Assembly: GCA_018222585.1 (NCBI GenBank) | Contig: JAAFAB010000001.1 | Location: 62,001-126,000 of the forward strand | Length of the DNA stretch: 64,000 bases | From: Paracoccaceae bacterium | Lineage (GTDB): Bacteria > Pseudomonadota > Alphaproteobacteria > Rhodobacterales > Rhodobacteraceae | Direction: 5' to 3' | Shown here: piece by piece, positions 45,189 to 55,808 of the stretch | Layout of the letters: every line of letters begins with the position of its first letter | How positions within the stretch are numbered: position 1 is the stretch's first letter | The notes under the pieces: generated by a model | What the model was told of the DNA's origin: nothing | Databases searched by the model: none | The model's input: the letters and a program-made list of their open reading frames with translations, nothing else | Translations under genes and position numbers: made by a program

Positions 45189-45438
45189 CGGTTAGGAGAA
45201 AGCCGGAAGAGCCTTCATAAATGATTGAATAGCATGGATTTGATCTGTTGCGGGAGAGTTAACGCCGCATTGCCGCAGGGGCCGGAAAACCCAACGGAAT
45301 CACTCGAGTATTCTTGACGGAATCAATCGGATTTCGCCGCACCGCGGCAGCGAGCGCGAAAACCGGCCCAGGCTCAATGACATGGCCGGCGGGCGGCGGG
45401 ACAACATTCCGCCAGCCCGGCCCGGATTGGAACGCCCG
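45189..45438. other. Gene-free stretch between nuo promoter and liu operon
   Basis: The whole gap 45082-45438 is 357 bases; this is the part beyond the nuo promoter candidate. It is locally AT-richer (TTCATAAATGATTGAATAGCA near 45215) than the rest of the window. ACGGAATCA occurs twice as a direct repeat (45294-45302, 45317-45325). No ORF of plausible composition and no clear terminator for the liu operon was seen. Upstream nuo regulatory sites could lie here. Confidence 0.4.
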
Positions 45439-46224
45439 TCAGCCCTGCCAGCGCGGTTTGCGGCGCTCGAAGAAGGCGGCGATCCCCTCCTGCGCCTCCT
45501 CCCCTTCCCAGCAGGCGACCAGTTCCTCGATACTGTGGTCGATTTCCTCGGCAGAGGGCGGAGTGCCCAGCTTGCGGGCAAGGGCCTTTGCGCGGGCGAC
45601 CGCTTCGGGCGCGGTTTGCAGGATCGGCGCCAGGGCGGACTCGACCGCCGCGTCGAGGTCCTCCGGGGCCACCACCTCGGCCAGGAGATCCAGCCGCAGC
45701 GCCTGCGCGGCGTCGAAACGCGCGCCCTGGAAGAAGATGCGCCGCGCACCGGCCGGCCCGGTGCGGGCCACCACGTAGGGGCCGATGGTGGCCGGGATCA
45801 GGCCCAGCCGGGTCTCGGTCAGCGCCATCTGCAGCTGATCCGAGGCGATGGCCTGGTCGCAGCAGGCCACCAGCCCGACCCCGCCGCCGAAGCAATTGCC
45901 GTGGATGCGCCCGATCAGCGGCTTTGGCAGCGCGTCAAGCGCGCCCAGCATCCCGGCCAGCGCCCGCGCCTCGCGCCGCCGGGTCGCGGCATCGGCCCGC
46001 ATCTGGTCCTGCATCCAGCCCAGATCGGCCCCGGCGCAGAAGCTGCGCCCCTCGCCCGCCAGCACCACGACGCGCACGCTGTCATCCGCGCCCAGCTCTT
46101 CGGCGGCGCGGGTCAGTTCGGTGATCATCTGCGCCGACATGGCGTTGTGCTTCTCGCCCCGTGCCAGCCACAGCCAGGCCACGCCCCGCGCCTCGCGCTC
46201 GATCCGGATCGTCTGGTAACTCAT
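45439..46224 (-). CDS. liuC: Enoyl-CoA hydratase/isomerase family, likely methylglutaconyl-CoA hydratase
   Basis: A 261-residue crotonase-fold enzyme. The oxyanion-hole segment is AGEGRSFCAGADLGWM (about 54-69) and IHGNCFGGGVGLVACCD (about 107-123); the catalytic Glu is in LTETRLGL (about 133-140). It overlaps the HMG-CoA lyase gene by 4 bases and is the last gene of the leucine degradation cluster, which points to hydration of 3-methylglutaconyl-CoA. The specific substrate comes from context only. Confidence 0.85.
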   Translation of the reverse strand: MSYQTIRIEREARGVAWLWLARGEKHNAMSAQMITELTRAAEELGADDSVRVVVLAGEGRSFCAGADLGWMQDQMRADAATRRREARALAGMLGALDALPKPLIGRIHGNCFGGGVGLVACCDQAIASDQLQMALTETRLGLIPATIGPYVVARTGPAGARRIFFQGARFDAAQALRLDLLAEVVAPEDLDAAVESALAPILQTAPEAVARAKALARKLGTPPSAEEIDHSIEELVACWEGEEAQEGIAAFFERRKPRWQG

Positions 46225-47072
46225 GTCCTCATCCCCCGCGCCATCGTCGCTGCCTCTTCCAGCACCGCCAGGTCCAGACCCGTCTCGTAGCCCCGGGCCG
46301 CCAGATGCGCCGCCAGGGCGCCGGTGGCCACGTTGCCCGCCGCCCCGGGCGCATAGGGGCAGCCGCCCAGGCCCCCGACCGAGGCGTCGAAGATCCGCAC
46401 CCCCTGCGCAAGCGCAGCATCGACATTGGCCAGGGCGTGCCCGGCGGTGTCGTGGAAATGACCGGCCACCTGCTCCACCGGGATCTCGTGCAGCACCGCC
46501 TTCAGCATGGCGGCGACCTCCTCCGGCTGCGCCCGCCCCAGGGTCTCGCCCAGCGAGATCTCGGTGCAGCCCATGTCGAACAGCTCGGCCGCGACGCTGG
46601 CCACGGCCCCGGGCGCGATGGCGCCGTCATAGGGGCAATGGGTCACGCAGGAGACATAGCCCCGCACCCCCAGCCCCGCCGCCCGGGCCCCTTCGACGAC
46701 AGGGCGGAAACGGTCCAGGCTCTCGGCGATGGAGGCATTGATATTGGCACGGCTGAAGCCTTCCGAGGCGGCGCCGAAAACCGCCACCTCGTCCGCCCCC
46801 GCCGCCAGCGCATCCTGAAGTCCGCGCAGGTTCGGGGTCAGCGCGGTATAGAGGACACCAGGCGCGCGGGCGATCCCGGCCAGCACCTCGGCGCTGCCGG
46901 CCATCTGCGGCACCCACTTCGGGCTGACGAAGCTGGCGCATTCGATGCGCCGGAACCCGGCGCGCGACAGGCGGTCGACCAGCGCCACCTTCTCGGCCAC
47001 CGGAATCGCCCGCGCCTCGTTCTGCAGCCCGTCGCGCGGGCCGACCTCCACGATCTCGACTGTCTCGGCCAT
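46221..47072 (-). CDS. Hydroxymethylglutaryl-CoA lyase
   Basis: A 283-residue TIM-barrel aldolase that cleaves HMG-CoA to acetoacetate and acetyl-CoA, the last step of leucine breakdown. VEVGPRDGLQNE (about 8-19) and the metal-binding HFHDTAGHALANV block (about 203-215) are present, with the GCPYAPGAAGNVATG catalytic-cysteine loop (about 237-251). ATG 47072 follows GGAGGGG; a longer upstream frame was rejected. Overlaps the hydratase gene. Confidence 0.93.
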   Translation of the reverse strand: MAETVEIVEVGPRDGLQNEARAIPVAEKVALVDRLSRAGFRRIECASFVSPKWVPQMAGSAEVLAGIARAPGVLYTALTPNLRGLQDALAAGADEVAVFGAASEGFSRANINASIAESLDRFRPVVEGARAAGLGVRGYVSCVTHCPYDGAIAPGAVASVAAELFDMGCTEISLGETLGRAQPEEVAAMLKAVLHEIPVEQVAGHFHDTAGHALANVDAALAQGVRIFDASVGGLGGCPYAPGAAGNVATGALAAHLAARGYETGLDLAVLEEAATMARGMRT

Positions 47073-47094
47073 CAGCCCCTCCCCGGGTTTGCCC

Positions 47095-47775
47095 CTATCC
47101 CACCGGCGGTGCCTCGGCGGGTTGGGGATAGAAGTCCTGCGTGTAGATGCCGGTGCCCGGTTCGGGCAGGGCATCGCGAAAGCCGGGGCGCTCGGTGATC
47201 CGCTCCATCCAGGCGGCGGTCTCGGGGAAGCCTTCCAGGTCGGTGAAATGCAGCGCGATCCACACCGCCTGGCCGACCGCGATATCGGCGGCGGAGAAGC
47301 CCGAGGTCAGCAGGTAGTCGCGGTTTTCCACCGGGGTCGACAGCCGCCCCTCGATGGCCGCGAAACACTTCTTCAACCGCGCCACCTCGATCTTCATCAC
47401 CGTGGGCGAGCGCTGCCAGTCCTCGTAGAGCACGATATGCTGCTGGGTCAGCGCCGCGCAGTGCTGCGAGATCGTCTCGGCGAAATGCAGCCAGACCAGC
47501 CAGTCGGGGCGGTCGAGATCCCCCTGCAGCCGTCCCAGCCCCCGGGCCGGAAAGCGTTCGCAGAGAATCTCCATGATGGCGAGGCTCTCGAAATAGGTCT
47601 CTCCGTCCAGTTCCAGCGCCGGCACCCTCCCGGCGGGCGAGGCGACAAGGTAATCGGGCTGGCGCAGCGAGGCATCGAAGGCGCGGATCGAGATGTCGAA
47701 GGGCTCGCCCAGCTCGTTCAGCAGCCAGAGCACCCGCATCGAGCGCGATCCGGCGCAGTGGTGCAGCGTGATCAT
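47095..47775 (-). CDS. Glutathione S-transferase family protein
   Basis: A 226-residue cytosolic GST-like protein. A thioredoxin-like N-terminal domain with CAGSRSMRVLWLLNELG (about 7-23) carries the catalytic serine position, and the helical C-terminal domain holds the SAADIAVGQAV block (about 165-175). The ATG overlaps the mccA stop by 4 bases (47772-47775), so it is part of the leucine operon. Substrate unknown; it may detoxify reactive enoyl-CoA intermediates (inference). Confidence 0.88.
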   Translation of the reverse strand: MITLHHCAGSRSMRVLWLLNELGEPFDISIRAFDASLRQPDYLVASPAGRVPALELDGETYFESLAIMEILCERFPARGLGRLQGDLDRPDWLVWLHFAETISQHCAALTQQHIVLYEDWQRSPTVMKIEVARLKKCFAAIEGRLSTPVENRDYLLTSGFSAADIAVGQAVWIALHFTDLEGFPETAAWMERITERPGFRDALPEPGTGIYTQDFYPQPAEAPPVG

Positions 47776-49727
47776 GAGGCGTCTCCCGCCTCCGCTTCCA
47801 GGCGGATCAGGGCGGCACCGGCCTCGACCTGGCTGCCCTCGGAAAGGAGGATTTCGGCGATGACACCGTCTCGCGGGGCGCTGAGCGCATGTTCCATCTT
47901 CATGGCCTCAAGGATAGCCAGCGGCTGCCCGGCTGCAACCCGGTCGCCGGGATTTGCCCTGAGCGCGCGCAGCAGGCCGGGCATCGGGGCCAGGATCACG
48001 TCGCCGCCGGGGCCGTCTGCGGCATCGGCGCCGGGGCGCTGGATGGCGATGCTGCGCGGTGCACCGTCGAACAGCGTGATCCGGTCCTCGCCCAGGTGCC
48101 AGGCCGGCGCGCGGGTCTCGCCGATCCACCAGGCGCCACGCCAGTGCAGGTCGTGGCTCTGCCCGCCTAAGTGCACGCGGTGGCTATGCGGCGACAGCAG
48201 TTCGACCACCGCCAGGCCCTCGTCCTCTCCGGCGCGCAGGCGGACCGTCTGGCGCAGGGGCGTCCAGAGGGTGAAGCCGCGCTGTGCCTCCGGCGCCCCG
48301 GCCAGGCCGAGGGCGATCAGCGCCGCCCAGGCCATGTCGGCGCCAGTGACCCCGGCAGGGGCACAGAGGCGCGCGGCCTCGCGTTCGATCAGCCCGGTAT
48401 CCAGCTGCCCGGCGCGCACCTGCGGATCCGCCAGCAGCGCCTGCAGGAAGCCGAGGTTGGTGGTGCAGCCCGCAAGCTGAACCTGCCGCAGCCCGGCCAG
48501 CAGGCGCTGGAAAGCGATCTCCCGCGTTGGCCCGTGGGCGATCAGCTTGGCGATCATCGGATCGTAATGCGGCGAGATCTCGTCGCCCTGCCCCACTCCG
48601 GTATCGACGCGGATGCCCTCCGGGAACGCCAGCCGCTCCAGCCGCCCGGTCGCGGGCAGGAAGCCCGCCGCCGCATCCTCTGCGTAAAGCCGCGCCTCGA
48701 CCGCATGGCCCGAGAGGCCGATCTGGTCCTGCTGCAGCGGCAGCCCCTCGCCCGCGGCCAGCCGGATCTGCCATTCCACGAGGTCGAGGCCGGTGACCGC
48801 CTCGGTCACGGGGTGTTCGACCTGCAGGCGGGTGTTCATCTCCATGAACCAGAAGCCATCGGGGCGCAGCCCGTCCGAGCCGTCGGCGATGAATTCCACC
48901 GTGCCGGCACCGCGATAGCCGATCGCCTCGGCGGCGCGGCAGGCGGCCTCGGTCATGGCGGCGCGGGTTTCTGGCGGGATGTCGGGTGCCGGGGCCTCCT
49001 CGATCACCTTTTGGTGGCGGCGCTGAAGCGAACAGTCCCGTTCATAGAGATGCACCGCGCGGGTGCCGTCGCCGAAGACCTGCACCTCGACATGGCGGGG
49101 ATCGCGGATCAGCTTCTCGACCAGCATGGCGGGATTGCCGAAAGCGCCTTGTGCCTCGGCCTGCGCGGCACCGAGCGCGGAGGCGAACTCCCCGGGCCGA
49201 TCGACCCGGCGCATCCCCTTGCCGCCACCGCCCGCGACCGCCTTCAGCAGGACGGGGTAGCCGATGCGCCCGGCCTCGGCGGCCAGGTGGTCGGGGTCCT
49301 GGGTGTCGCCGTGGTAGCCCGGCACGACGGGCACGCCCGCCTCTTCCATCAGCGCCTTGGCGGCGCCCTTCAGGCCCATGGCACGGATCGCCCGCGCCGA
49401 GGGGCCGATGAAGGTGATCCCCGCCGCGTCCAGCGCCTCGACGAAGTCCGGGTTCTCGGACAGGAAACCGTAGCCCGGATGCACCGCCTGTGCGCCGGTG
49501 GCCTGCGCCGCCGCGACGATGCGGTCGATGCGCAGGTAGCTATCGGCCGGGGCCGCCCCGCCGAGGCAGACCACCTCGTCTGCCATGGCCACATGTCGCG
49601 CCTGCCGGTCCGCGTCGGAGCAGACGGCGACGGTCGAAATGCCCATGGCGCGGGCCGAGGCGATGATCCGGCAGGCGATCTCGCCCCGGTTCGCCACGAG
49701 GATCTTGTCGAACAGCCGCTCAGCCAT
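47772..49727 (-). CDS. mccA: 3-methylcrotonyl-CoA carboxylase alpha (biotin carboxylase) subunit
   Basis: A 651-residue biotin carboxylase with C-terminal biotin carrier. ANRGEIACRI (about 12-21), GGGGKGMRRV (about 164-173), and MNTRLQVEHPVTE (about 284-296) are biotin carboxylase motifs. EAMKME near the C-terminus places the biotinyl Lys at about residue 610. The ATG follows AAGGAGAAA. Context (ivd, mccB, HMG-CoA lyase) selects methylcrotonyl-CoA rather than propionyl-CoA. BirA, encoded elsewhere in this window, is the likely activating enzyme. Confidence 0.93.
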   Translation of the reverse strand: MAERLFDKILVANRGEIACRIIASARAMGISTVAVCSDADRQARHVAMADEVVCLGGAAPADSYLRIDRIVAAAQATGAQAVHPGYGFLSENPDFVEALDAAGITFIGPSARAIRAMGLKGAAKALMEEAGVPVVPGYHGDTQDPDHLAAEAGRIGYPVLLKAVAGGGGKGMRRVDRPGEFASALGAAQAEAQGAFGNPAMLVEKLIRDPRHVEVQVFGDGTRAVHLYERDCSLQRRHQKVIEEAPAPDIPPETRAAMTEAACRAAEAIGYRGAGTVEFIADGSDGLRPDGFWFMEMNTRLQVEHPVTEAVTGLDLVEWQIRLAAGEGLPLQQDQIGLSGHAVEARLYAEDAAAGFLPATGRLERLAFPEGIRVDTGVGQGDEISPHYDPMIAKLIAHGPTREIAFQRLLAGLRQVQLAGCTTNLGFLQALLADPQVRAGQLDTGLIEREAARLCAPAGVTGADMAWAALIALGLAGAPEAQRGFTLWTPLRQTVRLRAGEDEGLAVVELLSPHSHRVHLGGQSHDLHWRGAWWIGETRAPAWHLGEDRITLFDGAPRSIAIQRPGADAADGPGGDVILAPMPGLLRALRANPGDRVAAGQPLAILEAMKMEHALSAPRDGVIAEILLSEGSQVEAGAALIRLEAEAGDAS

Positions 49728-49739
49728 GCCGTTTCTCCT

Positions 49740-50717
49740 TCATGTCCTTTGCCAGCCGCCGCCCAGCAGGGCCTCGGCCTCGGCGACCATGCCGGTCAGG
49801 ATCTCGGCTGCCGGACGGATCCGGCGGACCAGACCGATCCCCTCGCCGACGATGGGGCCGGCGATGTCTGCATCGCCCTCCGCCGCAGCCGCACGCCAGC
49901 GCGCCAGCGCCTGCGGGTCGGCGGCCAGGGCGTGCAGCCGCCCCTCCCAGCCCTCCTGGAAGGGGGTGCGCATCCCGCGCAGGTCGAAGCCCTCGGGCCA
50001 GTCGATCCCCCGCGCCACGTCCCAGAGATGGGAGCGGTAGGTCGCATCGCCCGAGGCCGCCATGGCCGCCCGGCGCTGCCCCTCGGGCACCAGCGCCTCG
50101 TCGGCCGCCCAGAAGGCGGTGCCGCAGAGCACGCCCTCGGCCCCCAACATCAGCGCCGCCGCAAGGCCGCGCCCGTCGGCGATGCCCCCGGCGGCCAGCA
50201 GCAGCACCCCGGGCGCCTCGCGGGCCAGCAGGTCGGCCAGTTCGGCCACCAGGGAGAAGGTGCCCCGGCGCGCGCCATGGCCCCCGGCCTCGCTGCCCTG
50301 GGCGACCAGCGCCACGGCCCCGGCCGAAAGCGCGGCGCGGGCCTGCGCCAGGTCCTGCACCTGCGCCATCACCGGCACGCCCGCGTCTTGCGCCATCGCC
50401 GCAAAGCGCGCCATCTCGCCGAACGACAGGAACAGCACCGCCGGATCCCGTGCCAGCACCTCGGAGAGCAGCGCCTCGCCCGGGGCGCCCGCCTGTGCCA
50501 GCTTCCAGCTGATGAAGCCCATGCCGGTGCGCGCATTGCCCGCCTCGGCCAGCTCGTGCCGGATCCACTCGGCCTCGCCGTAGCCGCCGCCGATCAGACC
50601 AAGCCCCCCGGCGCCCGAAACCGCCGCCGCCAGCCGGCCGCCCGCCACCCGGGCCATGGGGGCCGAGAACACAGGGTGCTCGATCCCGAATGTCTCTGTC
50701 AGTCGTGTGCGGATCAT
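49740..50717 (-). CDS. Nitronate monooxygenase-like FMN protein
   Basis: A 325-residue TIM-barrel flavoprotein. PVFSAPMARVAGGRLAAAVSGAGGLGLIGGGYG (about 15-47) and AQGSEAGGHGARRG (about 158-171) are the FMN-binding features, and GGIADGRGLAAALMLGAEGVLCGTAF (about 196-221) is a second conserved block. ATG 50717 has a GGAGGAAG ribosome site. It sits between mccB and mccA in the same direction; 2-nitropropane dioxygenase-like proteins are known in such clusters, but I cannot state its substrate. Confidence 0.87.
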   Translation of the reverse strand: MIRTRLTETFGIEHPVFSAPMARVAGGRLAAAVSGAGGLGLIGGGYGEAEWIRHELAEAGNARTGMGFISWKLAQAGAPGEALLSEVLARDPAVLFLSFGEMARFAAMAQDAGVPVMAQVQDLAQARAALSAGAVALVAQGSEAGGHGARRGTFSLVAELADLLAREAPGVLLLAAGGIADGRGLAAALMLGAEGVLCGTAFWAADEALVPEGQRRAAMAASGDATYRSHLWDVARGIDWPEGFDLRGMRTPFQEGWEGRLHALAADPQALARWRAAAAEGDADIAGPIVGEGIGLVRRIRPAAEILTGMVAEAEALLGGGWQRT

Positions 50718-50840
50718 CTTGCCTTCCTCCGGGCCGGGACCGGCGCCCTGCCCCTGTCAGCTTGCTTCGGACGGGCCCGGCCAATCGGTCGCGGCCTGAC
50801 CGGGGCCGCGGCCCCTGCCCCGGGCGCGGCCCGCGCGACC

Positions 50841-52442
<1,602 letters not shown>

Positions 52443-52448
52443 CTGCGC

Positions 52449-52943
52449 TCAGCCCTCTGACCAGGCGGTGTCGAGATAAAGCGCCTGCTCCCCGGTCATC
52501 CGCATCAGGCAGGATACCGCAGCCGGTCCGGCGCCGGTGCCGCCGCCCCATTGACTGGCCTCGAAGGCGCAGGTTGCGTCGCGGAAGGCGATCCAGGCGC
52601 GCTGCATGTCGCGCAGGGCGGTTTCGGTGCCGCCGGGACCGCCAGCGGCATCGAAGTCCCGCGCGCGCTGGCGCAAGGCGCCGTAGCGCGCGTTGAGGAC
52701 CCCGTCCCAGTAGTCCCGTTCACGGTCAAGGCAGCCCCCCATGCCGACGGTCGAATACCCCCCCGCGCTGGTCTCCATGCAGAGCTCCGCGGAGCGCCCG
52801 ATACAACCGCGCGGGTCGCCGCCCCCGTCCACCTCCGCCAGGCAGACCTCGGTCGCCTCATCGGAATAATTCAGCTCCTGCGCCGTTGCCGGGCCGGCAG
52901 GCACGGCAAGCGCCGCCAGCAGGATCATCCATGTCTTCATCAT
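52449..52943 (-). CDS. Secreted DUF1311/LprI-like protein
   Basis: A 164-residue protein with an N-terminal signal peptide (MMKTWMILLAALAVPAGPATA) and several cysteines. The C-terminal helical part with RDMQRAWIAFRDATCAFEASQWGGGTG (about 109-135) matches DUF1311/LprI-type periplasmic proteins, some of which inhibit lysozyme. Two adjacent ATGs (52943, 52940) are possible starts. Its presence between ivd and mccB is unexpected for a metabolic operon. Confidence 0.8.
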   Translation of the reverse strand: MMKTWMILLAALAVPAGPATAQELNYSDEATEVCLAEVDGGGDPRGCIGRSAELCMETSAGGYSTVGMGGCLDRERDYWDGVLNARYGALRQRARDFDAAGGPGGTETALRDMQRAWIAFRDATCAFEASQWGGGTGAGPAAVSCLMRMTGEQALYLDTAWSEG

Positions 52944-53232
52944 CTTGTTTCCATCTCTTTGCTCGGGACCTCCCGCGCCGGGTTCCGGAGGTACCGGATG
53001 CCATCGCCCGGCCCTGCCCGATCACCAGGCCCTGCGACAGGCAGAGCCCGTGCCTCGCCAACCCGACAAGGTCCTGACTCGGATATAGGGCTGGTCGCGG
53101 CCCCGTCCCGTGAGACCCGCCTGGGGTCGCCATCGCCCGGGCCCGGACATTCCGGTCCGCCAAGACCGGTCAGCCCGGGGCCGGCCATCGCGGCGCGACC
53201 CCCTCCGGCACCGGCAGCGGCGCCGCCAGGCA

Positions 53233-54396
53233 TCATGCCATGGCCGCCATCAGCTCGCGCCCGATCAGCATCCGGCGGATCTCGGAAGTACCGGCACCGA
53301 TCTCCATCAGCTTGGCATCGCGGAACAGCCGCGCCACCGGCGCATCGGCCAGGAAGCCCGCGCCGCCAAGCGCCTGCACCGCCTGGTGCGCCACCACCAT
53401 CGCCTCTTCGCTGGCATAGAGCACGCAGCCCGCCGCATCGGCGCGCGTCACCTCGCCCCGGTCGCAGGCCCGGGCCACCTCGTAGACATAGGCGCGGGCC
53501 GAGTTCAGCTTGACGTACATGTCGGCGATCTTGCCCTGCATCAGCTGGAAATTCCCGATCGGTTGGCCGAACTGGCGGCGCTCGGCGACATAGGGCATGA
53601 CCTCGTCGAGGCAGGCCGCCATGATGCCGGTGCCGATCCCCGAGAGCACCACGCGCTCGTAATCGAGGCCCGACATCAGCACCGCGACGCCCCGCCCCTC
53701 CTCGCCCAGCACGTTCTCGAACGGCACCTCGACATTGTCGAAGATCAGTTCGGCGGTGTTGGACCCGCGCATCCCCAGCTTGTCGAAATGCGGCGAGGTG
53801 CTGAACCCGGCCATGCTCTTCTCGATCAGGAAGGCGGTCATGCCCTTGCTGCCCGCCTCGGGGTCGGTCTTGGCATAGACCACCAGCGTGTCGGCATCGG
53901 GGCCGTTGGTGATCCAGTACTTGTTGCCGTTCAGCACGTAGCGGTCGTTCTTCTTCTCGGCCCGCAGCTTCATCGAGACCACATCCGACCCCGCCCCGGG
54001 TTCCGACATCGCCAGCGCGCCGACATGCTCGCCCGAGATCAGCCCGGGCAGATACCTGCGCTTCTGCTCTTCGGTGCCGTTCAGCTTGATCTGGTTGACG
54101 CAGAGATTGGAATGGGCGCCGTAGCTGAGAGAGACCGAGGCCGAGGCCCGCGCGATCTCTTCCACCGCGACCACATGGGCCAGGTAGCCAAGGCCGGTGC
54201 CGCCGTACTCTTCCCCGACGGTCAGGCCCAGCAGGCCCATGTCCCCCATCTCGCGCCAGAGCGCGGCGGGAAATTCGTTGCTGGCGTCGATCTCGGCCGC
54301 CAGCGGCTTCACCCGGGCCTGGGCCCAGTCATGCACGGCCTCGCGCAGGGCATTCACGTCCTCGCCAAGATCCATGCGGAGCGATGCGGTGAACAT
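53233..54396 (-). CDS. ivd: Isovaleryl-CoA dehydrogenase
   Basis: A 387-residue acyl-CoA dehydrogenase that oxidises isovaleryl-CoA in leucine breakdown with [19 protein letters not shown] (about 127-142), [16 protein letters not shown] (about 161-176) and the catalytic Glu247 in [10 protein letters not shown] match IVD-type enzymes. ATG 54396 has GGAGGAG upstream. First gene of the liu operon; an imperfect spacer of about 290 bases with no certain gene follows. Confidence 0.94.
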   Translation of the reverse strand: MFTASLRMDLGEDVNALREAVHDWAQARVKPLAAEIDASNEFPAALWREMGDMGLLGLTVGEEYGGTGLGYLAHVVAVEEIARASASVSLSYGAHSNLCVNQIKLNGTEEQKRRYLPGLISGEHVGALAMSEPGAGSDVVSMKLRAEKKNDRYVLNGNKYWITNGPDADTLVVYAKTDPEAGSKGMTAFLIEKSMAGFSTSPHFDKLGMRGSNTAELIFDNVEVPFENVLGEEGRGVAVLMSGLDYERVVLSGIGTGIMAACLDEVMPYVAERRQFGQPIGNFQLMQGKIADMYVKLNSARAYVYEVARACDRGEVTRADAAGCVLYASEEAMVVAHQAVQALGGAGFLADAPVARLFRDAKLMEIGAGTSEIRRMLIGRELMAAMA

Positions 54397-54415
54397 CGGG
54401 CTCCTCCTTCCCATA

Positions 54416-54429
54416 TGAACACTTGTTCA
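54416..54429. promoter_or_regulatory. 14-bp palindrome upstream of ivd, candidate repressor operator
   Basis: TGAACA-CT-TGTTCA is a perfect palindrome 20-33 bases ahead of the ivd ATG. The shape matches binding sites of TetR-family regulators of acyl-CoA degradation operons; no regulator gene is encoded in this window. Binding not tested. Confidence 0.4.
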
Positions 54430-54504
54430 CCCTAGGGGGCTCCCGCCCCCGCCGTCAAGCGGCGCGCGCGGACAGGCGGAGCGCCGCCGGCCCCGGGGCT
54501 GACG

Positions 54505-54525
54505 GCGATTTCACCCTGAAATCGC
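54505..54525. repeat. Hairpin, 9-bp perfect stem
   Basis: GCGATTTCA-CCC-TGAAATCGC lies between the minus-strand DegT gene end and the ivd start. It is a perfect stem with a 3-nt loop but no T tract on either side, so it may be a weak terminator or a repeat element. The gap 54430-54601 shows nothing else. Confidence 0.4.
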
Positions 54526-54601
54526 ATGGGATCGCTTGCGCCGCAGGCGCGCAATCGGGTCACGCCCCTCCGGAGAAGACGCGACGTCAGGCAGGAAGTC
54601 C

Positions 54602-55798
54602 TCAGCCCCGGGCCTGGTAGACCGCCCCGACCTCCGCCCGGATGATCCGCGCCAGTTGGGCGCAGTCTTCCAGGCTGAAGGTCAGCGGCAGGCGCATGTC
54701 CATCAGTCCCGAGAGCACCCGGTCGGTCTGCGGCATCGGCGCATGCTCCGCATAACGCCAGCTGTCGTAGCGCGAGGTGAAGCCCTGGGGCTCGGCGGCA
54801 CCGAACCACTTCAGCTCGACCCCCCGCGCGGCGCAGCGCGACAGCACTTCGCGCACCGCATCCTCGGCCCAGCCGGGCAGCAGGAACTGGATGGACGAGC
54901 CGACATAGGTCTCGGCCTCGGGCCGTTCGACGATCTTCAGGCCCGGGGTGCCGCGCAGCCCTTCCTCGACCACGCCGTAGCGCGCGTTCCAGGCCGCGCA
55001 TTGCGCGCCCAGCGTCCTCAGCTGCGGTCGCAGCACCGCCGCGCGCAGATTGTCCATCCGTCCCGAGATGTTCGGGGTCTCGTATTTCACCCGCTCGAAG
55101 ACCTCCGGCCCCGGCGCCGCAAGGTGGCGCCCATACAGCATGTAGCTGCCCGACAGGATGATCGCCCGCGCCGCGACCTCGGCGTCGTCGGTGATCAGGA
55201 AGCCGCCCTCGCCCGAGTTTATGTGCTTGTAGGTCTGGGTCGAGTAGCAACCGACCAGCCCCTGCCGCCCCGACGCCTGCCCGTTCCAGGCCGCGCCCAT
55301 GGTATGCGCGCAGTCCTCGACCACCTTGACGCCTGCCGCCTCGCAGATCGTCATCAGCCGGTCCATGTCGCAGAGATGGCCGCGCATGTGTGACAGCAGC
55401 AGCACCTGCGCCGCGCCGATCTTGGCCTGGAGGTCATCGAGGTCGATCACCAGATCCTCGGTCACCTCGACATAGACCGGGCGCCCGCCGACAGCGGCAA
55501 TCGCGCCCGGCACGGGGGCCAGGGTAAAGGCGTTTGTCAGCACCGGATCGCCCGGCCTCACCCCGACCGCGCGCAGCGCCGTGGTGATCGCGATCCCGCC
55601 CGAGCCGGTGGCCAGCGCATACCGTGCGCCCGTCAGCTCGGCGAACTCCTTCTCCAGCAGCGCCACCTCACCCACCTCGTCGGGCAGGGTGTTGTAGCGG
55701 TGCAGACGGCCCGTGCGCATGACGCGGACGGCGGCCTCGATCGCCTCTTCGGGGATCGGCTCCTGCTGGGTGAAACTGCCGGTGAAACGCTCGCTCAT
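54602..55798 (-). CDS. DegT/DnrJ/EryC1-type PLP aminotransferase
   Basis: A 398-residue sugar-aminotransferase-family enzyme. ATGSGGIAITTAL (about 64-76), VVEDCAHTMGAA (about 159-170) and the PLP lysine in YSTQTYKHINSGEGG (Lys191) match the family. It starts 10 bases after the Gph-like gene stop and is likely co-transcribed with it. The sugar substrate is unknown; such enzymes usually make amino sugars for surface polysaccharides. Neighbouring glmU/glmS supply hexosamine precursors, which is suggestive only. Confidence 0.88.
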   Translation of the reverse strand: MSERFTGSFTQQEPIPEEAIEAAVRVMRTGRLHRYNTLPDEVGEVALLEKEFAELTGARYALATGSGGIAITTALRAVGVRPGDPVLTNAFTLAPVPGAIAAVGGRPVYVEVTEDLVIDLDDLQAKIGAAQVLLLSHMRGHLCDMDRLMTICEAAGVKVVEDCAHTMGAAWNGQASGRQGLVGCYSTQTYKHINSGEGGFLITDDAEVAARAIILSGSYMLYGRHLAAPGPEVFERVKYETPNISGRMDNLRAAVLRPQLRTLGAQCAAWNARYGVVEEGLRGTPGLKIVERPEAETYVGSSIQFLLPGWAEDAVREVLSRCAARGVELKWFGAAEPQGFTSRYDSWRYAEHAPMPQTDRVLSGLMDMRLPLTFSLEDCAQLARIIRAEVGAVYQARG

Positions 55799-55808
55799 GC
55801 CTTGGCCC

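Noticed and set aside
45300-45438. Minus-strand frame beyond the hydratase stop
   Set aside because: Different frame from the hydratase, no motifs and arginine-serine bias typical of a shadow.
53000-53140. Direct repeat of GCCATCGCCCGG (53000-53011 and 53129-53140)
   Set aside because: Only 12 bases in very GC-rich DNA; expected by chance.
54430-54601. Possible small gene between ivd and the DegT gene
   Set aside because: No ATG/GTG with a ribosome site and plausible composition; only the hairpin at 54505-54525 stands out.
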